Assembly (NCBI GenBank): GCA_036936605.1
Contig: JAUPFV010000001.1
Span: 317,962,250 to 318,026,249, forward strand
Direction of reading: 5' to 3'
Length of the DNA stretch: 64,000 nucleotides
From: Limnanthes douglasii subsp. nivea
Lineage: Eukaryota > Streptophyta > Magnoliopsida > Brassicales > Limnanthaceae
Within the stretch, counting starts at the first letter, position 1, and every line of letters starts with the position of its first letter. Made by a program: the position numbers and the translations under genes. Positions 1 to 8,988 of this stretch are shown here, in pieces. The notes under the pieces were generated by a model. The model searched no databases. It was not told the DNA's origin and saw nothing but the letters and a program-made list of their open reading frames with translations.

Positions 1-39
1 CTCAGACGGCAGGGTATACTGATGCTGCCATTCTGAATT

Positions 40-657
40 CTATGGGCCAGTGTTTTGGTTTCTAGAGGGGAACTTTGTCTGGCCATAGTCCCGTTCATTA
101 GTCTGATCATGATAACTCTTCTCCCTCGGATATCTTCTCTCCGAGCTTCTTCCCCTCCGATGATCTGTTTGCCCTCGACTGTGTCTTTTCTTTCTGCGGT
201 GTTTCCTAGGAGATGACTCCGACGAGCTGTATCGAGAATAATCGCTCGAATTAGATGAATCCATGTGTCGTTTTTCTTTCCTCCTTGATGATCGTCGTTC
301 GTACCCCCTATATTTGTCGTCCTTGGGTTTAGGACGAAAATTGGTTTCAGACTCCTCTTTTCCACTATCAGGTTCCCTCCTTATCTCAGAGCGAATATTT
401 TCCTGTACGGTTTCTTTTTCTGCCTTCAATCTTTCGATCTCTAGCAACAGCTCATTTCTTCGAGCCAACAGATCTGAGTCATCAAAAGTGTCTCCGACTC
501 GTTGGCCCCCACGTGCCTCGTATTCCATGTCGTTCCGGTAATCGTCACCCACGAGATTCTCCTCGGAATTGTTAACAAAATTGTCCCCTTGCTCTTCTAT
601 AATTTCCCTCGGAATAGGAATTATTTGTAAGAAGCGATTGTCGTCTGAACAATCTTC
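40..657 (-). CDS. N-terminal gag region of a Ty3/gypsy element (partial)
   Basis: Reading leftward, this open frame begins just after a tRNA primer-binding-like site and runs to a TAG at 40-42. The likely start ATG is at 528. The N-terminal third is acidic. It is followed by a short Leu/Glu/Lys heptad-like stretch (ARRNELLLEIERLKAEKE) and then a very basic Ser/Arg-rich segment (SSRRKEKR, RKHRRKKRHSRG). Gag polyproteins of plant Tat-type elements often show this charged coiled-coil plus basic layout, and element A in this window has the same acidic/Ser-rich/basic order. No capsid domain is reached before the stop. Sequence past the stop still looks gag-like, so the TAG may be a mutation. The remainder lies beyond the left edge. 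Family assignment is by position and composition, not by a catalytic motif. Confidence 0.55.
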   Translation of the reverse strand, partial: EDCSDDNRFLQIIPIPREIIEEQGDNFVNNSEENLVGDDYRNDMEYEARGGQRVGDTFDDSDLLARRNELLLEIERLKAEKETVQENIRSEIRREPDSGKEESETNFRPKPKDDKYRGYERRSSRRKEKRHMDSSNSSDYSRYSSSESSPRKHRRKKRHSRGQTDHRRGRSSERRYPREKSYHDQTNERDYGQTKFPSRNQNTGP

Positions 658-660
658 GTT

Positions 661-677
661 TCCCACGGACGGCGCCA
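661..677 (-). other. Primer-binding site of the left gypsy element
   Basis: On the minus strand this reads TGGCGCCGTCCGTGGGA, directly after the LTR end. TGGCGCC starts are usual for primer sites of Tat/Athila-type Ty3/gypsy elements. The site fixes the element's orientation (internal region to the left) and shows that open reading frame upstream of it is LTR, not gag. Confidence 0.7.
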
Positions 678-678
678 C

Positions 679-1125
679 TGAAGAGTTTTGGAAATACTTA
701 GGGGTGATTTTGTGATACAAAGATTTCTTAGTGCCAGATTAGTTCAAGTACTGGATTCAAGTATCTTTTTAGAGAGAGAAAGTTCTAATTAGCTTAAGTA
801 GAGAGAGAAAGTCGTAAAATTATCCTTGGGATCTGTGAAGCATGTGTGGTCCTTATATAGTACAATTACGGGCCCCACACACTTCAACTCCTATCAGTTA
901 CATTATTGGTCCTTATATATTTTTATCTTCTCACAAGAGGTACTTCTTTAATATCCTATACGATTTTCCCCTAACACAATTTCTTCTTTACAATTCTCTC
1001 ATAAACAAACTTCATCTTTGCAATTCTCTCCTAAACAAACTTCTTTTTTGCAATTCTCTCCTAAACAAACTTCTTCTTTACAATTTTACCATGTCTTTTA
1101 TTCTCCCTCATCACCAGCAACTTCA
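679..1125 (-). repeat. 5' LTR of the left minus-strand gypsy element
   Basis: On the plus strand the segment begins TGAAG and ends CTTCA, the TG...CA inverted termini expected of an LTR. It abuts the primer-binding site. To its right the sequence switches to another repeat that has a second copy near 1976, which supports 1125 as the junction. The other LTR is outside the window, so the boundaries rest on termini and flank comparison. Confidence 0.55.
991..1080. repeat. Three 30-bp tandem repeats inside the LTR
   Basis: Units at 991-1020, 1021-1050 and 1051-1080 all start CAATTCTCTC and contain AAACAAACTTC. A partial unit flanks the array. Differences between units are few. Confidence 0.85.
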
Positions 1126-2132
1126 TTAGAGTGGGAAGCTGGAAGTCAATTGAGACGAGGCTAAGGTAGTACTTTGTTCGAGATGAGGATTTGTTAAGGT
1201 GGCGACCAAAGTCCCACATCCCACATCGGTTAAACATGGGAAGAATCAACGGTATATAATTAAGAACATATCTCAACTAGTTTGAGGCCTTTTGGAAGTG
1301 GACCAAAAGCAACATGCGGGCCTTCAATCTCCAAAGTGGACAATTAAATACTAATGTGGAGATCAGTTGTTCTTACTTATATACGGCGACGGAATATGTG
1401 GTACTCGTATTCCCAACAAAAAACCTTAGCGTCATTCCATGGGTACTGTATATTTTGTCTCCGTATACAAATAAGAACAACTGATCTTACTTATATACGG
1501 AGACGGAATATGCGGTACCTATATTCCCAGTAAATTTTACCATTGTTCTAGTCTCAGACAAAATGCAATGTGGTACTTGTATTCCCAACAAAAACCCTTA
1601 GTGTCATTCCATGGGAACTGTATATTCTGTCTCTGTATACAAGTAAGAACAACCGATCTTACTTATATACGGAGACGGAATATGCGGTACCTATATTCCC
1701 AACAAATGGTATCATTGCTCTAGTCTCAGACAAAACGCAATGATGGTAAAATTCTCGGAGATCGAACATAATGAACCAGTAGTCGTGCTCATGGTGAATG
1801 ATCTGCTCTAGAGACCATAGTTCGGAGTTCCTGTGGCTCATTAAGGGGTGTGACTTGATTGTAGTGTATCAAGACAGTGATACTTGATTGGAGTGGTGCT
1901 AAGGAACAAGACAATATGGTCTAATAGGAGGTGAGCAGAGATATCCACTATAAAATCTCTAGAGGTCACGTAACTTGATTAAAGTGGGCGGATGGAAGTC
2001 AATTGAGAGGAGGCTAGTGGTACTTTTTTCGAGAGGAGGATTTGTCAGGGTGACAACCAAAATCCCACATCGGTTAAACATGGAAAGGATCAGTGGTATA
2101 TAAGTAAAGAACATATCTGAACTAATATGAGG
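1126..2132 (+). mobile_element. Short copia-like LTR element (TRIM-like), left part
   Basis: Segment 1126-1417 matches 1976-2132 joined to 12640-12780: same order of CCCACATCGGTTAAACATGG, GAACATATCT, TTTTGGAAGTGGACCAAAAG and a CCCAACA end. These are the two LTRs (about 290-300 bp) of one short element. Just after the last CCAACA, at about 1707, is TGGTATCATTGCTC, close to an initiator-tRNA-Met primer site. The interior has no coding capacity. The left LTR lacks its first bases because the left gypsy element abuts it; the right LTR is split by gypsy A. An alternative is two related solo LTRs side by side. Confidence 0.55.
1401..1744 (+). repeat. 172-bp tandem duplication
   Basis: Copies at 1401-1572 and 1573-1744 share GTATTCCCAACAAAAA, CATTCCATGGG, CTTATATACGGAGACGGAAT and CTAGTCTCAGACAAAA in the same order and spacing. 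The duplicated block carries the LTR end and the primer-site region of the short LTR element, so one copy of the primer site is spare and decayed. Confidence 0.8.
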
Positions 2133-2511
2133 TGATGAGTTCGGAGTTTTCAGTCACTACGTCACAAATAAATCCGAAGGAAAATTCGGACTATACTATC
2201 ACACCAAATATCCGAACATGACAAACGTATTAAGTTTTGACTAAACTACTTGTTAATCAGCTTAAAACTATATGACTAATGGGTCCTTAAAATCGACCCG
2301 GTTTTACAACCCGACCCAATAAGCCCATGGGTTACTAATTAAGTATAAATACCCAAACTACTTTCATTAATGAAGGTGATCAGAATTTAATACGACCATA
2401 CAACTTAATTATCTCTCTAATCTACACACTAAACACAAAACACCATAAAATTATCAAAACACTTTTTAAACACTTTACCAGATTACCCTTATCCAGAAAT
2501 AAATCACACCA
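2133..2511 (+). repeat. 5' LTR of gypsy A
   Basis: 379 bp, TG...CA, matched by the 3' LTR at 12272-12639. A TATAAATA-like stretch near 2343 lies where an LTR promoter would be expected. Confidence 0.85.
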
Positions 2512-2512
2512 A

Positions 2513-2530
2513 ATTGGCAACCACAGTGGG
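2513..2530 (+). other. Primer-binding-like site of gypsy A
   Basis: TTGGCAACCACAGTGGGA follows the LTR end by one base. It resembles the TGGCGCC...GTGGGA site of the left element with several changes, so it is probably a decayed primer site. Confidence 0.5.
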
Positions 2531-2618
2531 AGGCGACGGTGCCTGAATTTTTACATTCAATACCATCACGTAAAGTAGTTCGGATGGATCTGAATGGGCA
2601 TAATACTCCACCCCGGAG

Positions 2619-4330
2619 GTGGAAGGTGCAAAGGAAAATAAGGAATACGCCATCGAGGAGCGAGATCAACTGAGGGCTGAAATAGAGGCGTTAAGGGCCA
2701 TAAAACAAGCAGAAAAAGGTATCAAGGAGAAATTCGGAGAATCATTACTTCACCATACTCACAATCCTAAGGAAAATGAGCAGTCTTTGAAGACTCATAT
2801 CAACTCAAAGAAAACACACCGGTCTAAGCCTGTTGAGAGCTCTGGATCTGAGTCTTCCAGTAGTTCCTCGAATGAGGCAGAGCTTGAAGAATCACTATCT
2901 TCAAGCAGTGATGAAGGGATGTCTAGAAAAAAGATAAGGCTAACTAAAAATCATTCGAGGAAGTGGGATAAACATGGTAGGCTCAAAAGGCACCATGGTA
3001 AATGATCATCTCACAAGCATGTTGATCAGTTGCTGATTTATCCCTTCGTTTTTCAGTCCGAACCAGGTATTTTTGCAACTCCTAATGAAGATATTGTTTT
3101 CAATCGTAATAAGAACTTGAGGCAATCACCTTTGTCCGCAAAATACTCTCCGGACATCTTCCTAAAAGGTTTGATAGCTCCAAGATGGAGAAATACGATG
3201 GGAGTCAAGATCCGAACAACCATCTGGAACAATTCAAAAATTTCATAATGAACTTTGATGACGATGACAAGCTTTTGTGCATAGCTTTCTCCCAAACTTT
3301 TACAGGGAGCGCTCTTAAATGGTATAATAGTTTACCCTAGGGATGTATTAGAAACTTTGATGCATTTTGGTTGCCTTCCGGAGGCAATTTGTTAGGAGTA
3401 AGTAACTGAAAGGTGATGAGGATACCATTATCCATTGCGCACATGAACCAAATGAGTCCTTGAAAGATTACATAAGTCATTTCGTGAATAGAAATAATGG
3501 GCTAACAGATTGCTTTGAGCAGGTGGCAATTGCTTCCCTTAGGCAAGGATTGAATCTTTGGAATTTAGCTGATTACATGACTCGGAAGAAGGCTGTGACC
3601 TGGGGTGGTTTATTTAAACAAGTAGGAAAACAGATTAATGTAGAAGAAACAAAGAAAACAAGGGTGCACGGTCAGATGAGGTCCACCACTATAATAACAG
3701 CTCATTCAACCAGAGTCTAGACAAGGTTCTAACCTGTCCAAACATAAACAATCCAACCAGACTCAGAGCCAACAAACCAGAAGTAAGAGGGGTCCCCGGG
3801 TCCAGCCTGAGTGGTTCTCTGAATTGGGGGAGAATGTAGCGAAAATCTATGATAAAACCAAGAATGAAGTGCACTTTCGAAAACCGGCAGCATTACAGTC
3901 CTCTAGAAAGAATCGAAAACTCGTTTCTGCCAATATCACAATGATATAGGCCATGATACTCAGGATTGCATAGCATTAAAACAAGAGGTACAAAATCTTG
4001 TTGAGAGGGGGAAAATAGGATCATATGTTAAAAAGCAAAGTGGAAACAAACCGGATAATGCACAAAGTAATTCTCCACGGACGGGTCCTTCAAACAACCC
4101 TGGAACATCTGCTCAAGAGGGTGCGATGGTGATTCTTGAAAGATTTGATGTAGACTCTGAGTATCTAGATCCAGACTCATATCAAAACAAGGTGGGGTGA
4201 TAATAGAGAAAACTAAGACATTTTTTGGACTGATCAACTTCTTCGAATCATTAACCATTTTTGGAGGAGATACAGTGACTGCACCTATCACTTCATCAAA
4301 GAAGAGGCATGTCCACAGTTTGGCCACTCA
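2619..4330 (+). pseudogene. gag of gypsy A (broken)
   Basis: Starts at an ATG 108 bp after the LTR. The N-terminus is a Glu/Lys/Leu-rich helix, then a Ser/Glu-rich acidic segment and a basic segment (about 2840-3005). Several shifts and stops follow. The capsid-like part reads DPNNHLEQFKNF, GSALKWYNSLP and LKDYISHFVNR, matching the retrotransposon gag domain (PF03732 type). At 3928-3969 the frame gives CQYHNDIGHDTQDC, a C-x2-H-x4-H-x4-C nucleic-acid-binding knuckle typical of Tat gag. Stops at about 3003, 3338 and 3718 and frame changes make it non-functional. Element D carries the same protein in similarly decayed form. Confidence 0.8.
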
Positions 4331-4379
4331 GTTAGAATATGGAATTCTTCCCATCAGTTTCAATCCCCATCTTCATTTA

Positions 4380-5150
4380 TAGTCTTTGATGAAGACGACT
4401 TGAGGAACATTGCAGGACCTCATGAAGATGCGGTGGTTATAGGGGCTTCTATAGAAGGAAATGATATACGCCAAATTCTGATTGATACGGGGAGTTCGGT
4501 AAACATCCTATTTTGAAGCTCCTACAAGCAAATGAGGAATCCGGCAGTTATTCAACGTTCGAACAGAACCATAGTAGGCTTCACGGGAAGTTCTGCAGAT
4601 AAAATTGGGGAGTTCGAAGAGGAAGTGTTATTGGGCAAGAGGCCCTTCAAAAAGATGGTGAGAGTATTATTTGTTGTGGTAGATTTTCTTACATCGTACA
4701 ACGCAGTTTTTGGGAGGTCTTGGCTTTACAGAATGCATGTTGTGGCCTCCACAATCCATCAGTGCTTAAAATATGCGGTTCAGGGACAAGTAGGCGTTGT
4801 CCGGAGTATTCAAAAGATATCCACAGAGTGTTATGCAACATCTCTTGCTTCCAAAACGTTAGGGGCAGTCCGGATTAATAAGGATTATCACCTATTGGAG
4901 CCTTCTACTGAGGAGGATGAGATTGATGATCCTAGAGAGGCTCCGACTGTTATAATACCTATTGAAGAATTTGAAACTCACTCCCTTGTGGAAGGCAAGA
5001 ATGTTAAGATTGGCTCCAAATTGGCGCCAGAGTTGAAGCATAAATTATTAGCTTTTTTATAAATAATCAACACGTGTTTGCATGGTGTAACAGTAAAGTA
5101 ACCGAAGTACCAGCAAATGTTATTTCACACAAATTGTCTATCTGGAGTGA
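4380..5150 (+). pseudogene. Aspartic protease of gypsy A (broken)
   Basis: The frame contains ILIDTGSSVNIL with the catalytic Asp codon at 4484-4486, the DTG(S) active site of retropepsins. It is preceded by the conserved strand VVIGASIEGNDIRQ. An in-frame TGA shortly after (about 4514) breaks the ORF. The frame then resumes at 4532 through KKMVRVLFVVVDFLTSYNAV and GRSWLYRMHVVAST to about 5060. Downstream sequence up to the MITE at 5267 is the linker to reverse transcriptase and has stops. Function in a live element would be cleavage of gag-pol; this copy cannot make it. Confidence 0.8.
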
Positions 5151-5266
5151 TCTTTCACCCGTTATACAAAAAAATAGCTTTTTCCAAAGAGAAATAAGAT
5201 ATACTTGTTCAAGAAGTTGACCGGCTTACCAAGATGGGTCATATTAAAGAATCCCTGTATCATTTG

Positions 5267-5678
5267 TAGTGCTGTTATCGGGTCGGGTCGGTCCGGGTTT
5301 GGATGGGACCGAGACCGACTCGGTAAGTTATCGGGTGGGTCGAGCCGGACCGCTAAATGAAGGGAGCCAGATATTATGGACCGAGACCGGCTCGTTAAGA
5401 ATCGAGTCGGTCCGGTCCGATTCTTAACGGGCGGGTTTGTTAGTTTATCATAATTTTTTAAGGTTTTAGTTAAAGAATATGCATAGATTATGAATTTTTT
5501 TTTATGTATTTCCCTTATCGGGCTGGTTACCGGGCGGACCGGTCTAGACTGGTAAGAGAGTCGGTCCAAAAATTTGGCTCCCAACCCGCTCCCTAAGCTA
5601 TTCGGACCGGTCTTGGGTGGGTCTTACCGGTCCGGTCTCGGGCGGGTTAGCGGGTTGGGAGGCCCCCTAACAGCTCTA
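5267..5678. mobile_element. hAT-type MITE inserted in gypsy A reverse transcriptase
   Basis: 412-bp GC-rich insertion flanked by a perfect 8-bp direct duplication ATCATTTG (5259-5266 and 5679-5686). Its ends are inverted: TAGTGCTGTTA on the left and TAACAGCTCTA on the right. An 8-bp duplication and TAG(N)GCTGTTA-type ends fit a non-autonomous hAT element. The interior is rich in GGTCGG/CCGACC words on both strands and has no real coding content. Removing it rejoins the reverse transcriptase reading frame, so it entered after gypsy A. Confidence 0.85.
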
Positions 5679-5686
5679 ATCATTTG

Positions 5687-6860
5687 TGGACTGCCAATCC
5701 TGTGTTAGTCAAGAAAAATAACGGAAAATGGCGTATGTGTATTGATTTCACTAACCTCAATAGGGCTTTCCCTAAGGATCTTTATCTCGTTCCCTATATA
5801 GATCAGTTGGTGGATTCTACATCTGGAAATAAATTGTTGTCCTTCATGGATGCCTTCTTAGGGTATAACCAGATACAAGTAGATCTGAATGATCGGTATT
5901 ACACTACTTTTATCACAGAGGTCTTCATTGTTACAAAGTGATGCCCTTCGGATTGAAAAATATTGGGGCCATTTATCAGAGGTTGGTGAATAAAAAAATG
6001 CTAATCAGATTGGCAGGGACATGGAAGTGTACATAGATGATATGATGGTCAAAATCTTGGAGGTATATTTACACATATCTGACATTCAAGAGACATTTTC
6101 CAATTTAGAAAATATAAATTTAAAGGTAAATCCTGAGAAGTGTGTGTTTGGGGTCCGATCTGGAAAATTCTTGGGCTACATAATAAGTGAGAAAAGAATC
6201 TGGTTCGGTCCGGATCAGCTTAATGCCTTATTAGCAATGGACCCTATTCGAAATGTTAAAGAAGTTCAAAGGCTCGCATGCAGGTTGACTGCATTAGACA
6301 GATTTATTTCAAGGTCATCGGAAAAGTGCGCTCCTTTTTTCCAAGTATTGAGAAATGTTAAAAAAATTAATTGGTCCCTACTGTGCAACCAAGCTTTTAT
6401 TAAAATAAAGAAACCTTTGTCTTCACCCAGAACTCTTTTCAAACTTGTTCTGAGAGAAAAGCTTTATGTATACCTACCTGTATCAGAATGCACTATAAGT
6501 GTTGTCCTGATAAGGGAAGTGGACAATTGTCCTTGTCCAGTATACTACTTCAGTAAGAGTTTATTGGATGCTGAAAGAAGATAGTTGAGGTTGAAGAAGT
6601 TGGCATTGGCCTTAGTAATTCAGCAAGAAATGATACCATACTCCCAAGCTCATTCTATTGTTGTCCGAACATCTTTCCCGTTAAAGAATGTACTTCAAAA
6701 TGCTGACATATCAAGTAGAATGATCAATTGGTCAGTGGAATTGGGTGATTACAATATTGACTTTTCCCATGGAACCGCAATTAAAGCCCAATCAGTGGTT
6801 GACTTCTTTGTAGAATTTCATGTTGACAGATCTTCCGGACAGGATTCAGAAAGTGATGTA
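5687..6860 (+). pseudogene. Reverse transcriptase and first RNase H of gypsy A (broken)
   Basis: After the MITE the frame reads NPVLVKKNNGKWRMCIDFTN and LLSFMDAFLGYNQIQ, the fingers and first catalytic-Asp region of gypsy reverse transcriptases. A shift near 5940 precedes MPFGLKN. The second catalytic box VYIDDMMVK is encoded at about 6027-6053 (YIDD). FLGYIISEKRI and the connection domain follow. PVYYFSKSLLDAERR and KLALALVIQQ mark the Ty3-type RNase H, ending near 6850 with WSVELGDYNIDF. Stops occur around 5939 and 6582. Order and motifs place it in plant Ty3/gypsy. Confidence 0.85.
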
Positions 6861-6865
6861 AAAAT

Positions 6866-7320
6866 GAAGGTAAAGTGGTTCGAACTAATGGTGGATCAAG
6901 CACTATAGGTTGTGGAGCTAGAATCTTCTTAACCTCCCCATATGGTGATAAAAAGTATCAAGCTATCAGCTTTGGATTCAGGGCCTCCAAGAATGAGTCT
7001 GAGTATGAGGCAACCATAGCTCGTCTTAAGCTAGCTCTCCTATGTGGGGTTAAGAGGTTCCGTTTAATGAATGACTCTCAATTAATCATACATCATGCTC
7101 AAGGGTAGTCTAAAGTCAAGAAGTAACAATTGATCAAGTATTTTCTTATGTTAAAAGAAGTGACAGCCAACTTTAAAGGTATTTGCTATGAACACATTCC
7201 CAGATCGAAAAACACGTTGGCAGACTCCCTGGAAACTATAGCCTATTCTGAATCCTACCCCTGGATTCGTGTACAAAAATGCTCATCTATACGGATAGAT
7301 CAAAAGAAAGAAGATAAATA
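6866..7320 (+). pseudogene. Second RNase H domain of gypsy A (broken)
   Basis: After the first RNase H the frame reads WFELMVD and then, one frame over, GSSTIGCGARIFLTSPYG, NESEYEATIARLKLALL and LMNDSQLIIHHAQG. The ordered D...E...D(S) residues correspond to an RNase H fold of the archaeal-like type. A second RNase H at this position is a diagnostic feature of the plant Tat lineage. Frame changes near 6905 and a stop near 7107 disrupt it. The final part (EHIPRSKNTLADSL) resembles the usual C-terminal end of this domain. Confidence 0.75.
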
Positions 7321-7346
7321 AAATATGAGCATACTTCTTATTCAAC

Positions 7347-8503
7347 CTAAAGATTGGAGATACACTCTTTTTCAGTATATTTCCGATGAGATATTGCCTT
7401 CGGATAAAGCTCTGGCCAAAACGTTTGAAGATGAGGAATAATCTCAAGTTGTATTATCTGAATTACATGATGTGGAAGGCTCAGCACACTGTGGTTACAG
7501 AGCACTGACCCAAAAAGTTTTGTTAGTCGGATACTACTGGCCAACCATAATGACAGATGCTAAAGAAATGGTGAAGATATGTGATCCATATAAAAAATAT
7601 GAGAATAAAATTCATGTGTCATCAGTACCCATGGAGTCTATTTCTGAACCAATACCCTTTGATAGGTGGGGGATGGATTTAGTTGGGCCTCTTCCTATGG
7701 CGTCCAGTGGGTGCAAAACTATAATAGTCGCCATTGATAATTTCTCTAAATGGATAGGTGAAGCTCCTTTGGTTGGAACCACATCAAAAGTCGTTATTAA
7801 GTTCATCTTATCCAACATATGTTATAGATTTGGGGTTCCTTGAAAGATTACTACAGACAATGGGCCACAGTTTGACAACAAAGACATGGAAGCCTTCTGC
7901 ACCTCCATAGGGATTCAACATTATTTTTCTTCTCCATTCCATCCTCAAGCAAATGGCCAAGTTGAGGTTGCAAATAGAACCATTTGTTTGGATTAAAGAA
8001 AAACTTGGAGGGAGCTGTAGGAAAATGACCAAGTTATTTACAAGAAGTATTGTGGGCATACTGAACTACTCATCGGGTTTCCACACAAGAATATTATTTT
8101 GCTTTAGTGTATGGGATGGATGCAATTACCCCCATATAGGCTACTTTACCATCACACAGAGTCCAAAAATATTCCGAACAAGGTAATGATGTAGCAGTCA
8201 GAAATCAGATGGACTTAATAGAAGAAAAAAAGGTTAACGCACATTTGAGAATAACACACTACCAAGGCTTGATGAGGAGCACGTTTGCTTCCAAAAGAAG
8301 AGATTTTCAAACAGGAGATAAAGTCTTAAGAAGTCTTTTTGCAACCCAAGGAAAAACAGTCTGGTAAACTGGCTCCGAACTGGGAAGTACCTTATGTAGT
8401 TTGTGAAAAGGTTAAACCAGGTACATATAGGCTCCAAGACAAAGAAGGAAGGGCCTTAAAGCATCGATGGAATGTTGAGCATCTTAGGTTATATCTAGAA
8501 TAA
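7347..8503 (+). pseudogene. Integrase of gypsy A (broken)
   Basis: Zinc-binding and linker region: SELHDVEGSAHCGYRALT, LLVGYYWPTIMTDA and KICDPYKKYEN. The second Cys of the usual C-x2-C pair is replaced by Tyr. Core: FDRWGMDLVGPLP, IVAIDNFSKWI, TDNGPQFDNK and QANGQVEVANR supply the D, D and E catalytic residues. Stops at about 7842 and 7994 break the core. A C-terminal part reads APNWEVPYVV and ends HRWNVEHLRLYLE with a TAA at 8501-8503. There is no chromodomain, which fits Tat rather than chromovirus lineages. It would catalyse cDNA insertion in a live element. Confidence 0.85.
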
Positions 8504-8988
8504 AGTTCTTCTGTAAATATTTACTTGTTAAATACCAATGTAAATATTATGGGGCATATTATTTCCTACCCTGGTGGTGCGGGGAGATTTTAATGAGGTG
8601 TCTGGTTCTTTCAATAATATATGATGCCTTTTTCAAAAATCTGGTGTGATTTTGTCTCGCTTCAATTCAAATGTAAAATTGCTTATTTAACACCCCGGCT
8701 CTCAAGCTTTCTTGGGTTGATCGGATATGTTTAACACTTAGTCACAATTATTAAACGCATATGATCGAAGATATTGGATACTCTCGATTCAACACTTCTG
8801 AAATTCTAGGGGGTACTTAAACATTGGCCGTGAAAGATTTAAACAAAGTATTAAACAGAAGGGAAATTGAATAAATTAAACTTGATCAGACTCAAACCGA
8901 TCAACATTACAAAAAATATATTGGCCATACAAGGACTTTAGTATTTCAAAGACAAAAATTACATAATAAAACCTTAGGGTTTGTTCTC
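8504..8988. other. Convergent spacer of gypsy A
   Basis: Non-coding DNA between the end of pol (plus) and the end of the antisense gene (minus). It includes CTGGTGGTGCGGGGAG and a CACCCCGGCTCTCAAG block; element D has related sequence at about 56270-56570. I see no gene here. Confidence 0.6.

Noticed and set aside
263..541. Plus-strand 92-codon frame
   Set aside because: Antisense of the gag region of the left gypsy element.
5162..5584. 140-codon minus-strand frame with Arg/Pro/Ser content
   Set aside because: Lies across the GC-rich hAT MITE and its flank; no conserved motif.
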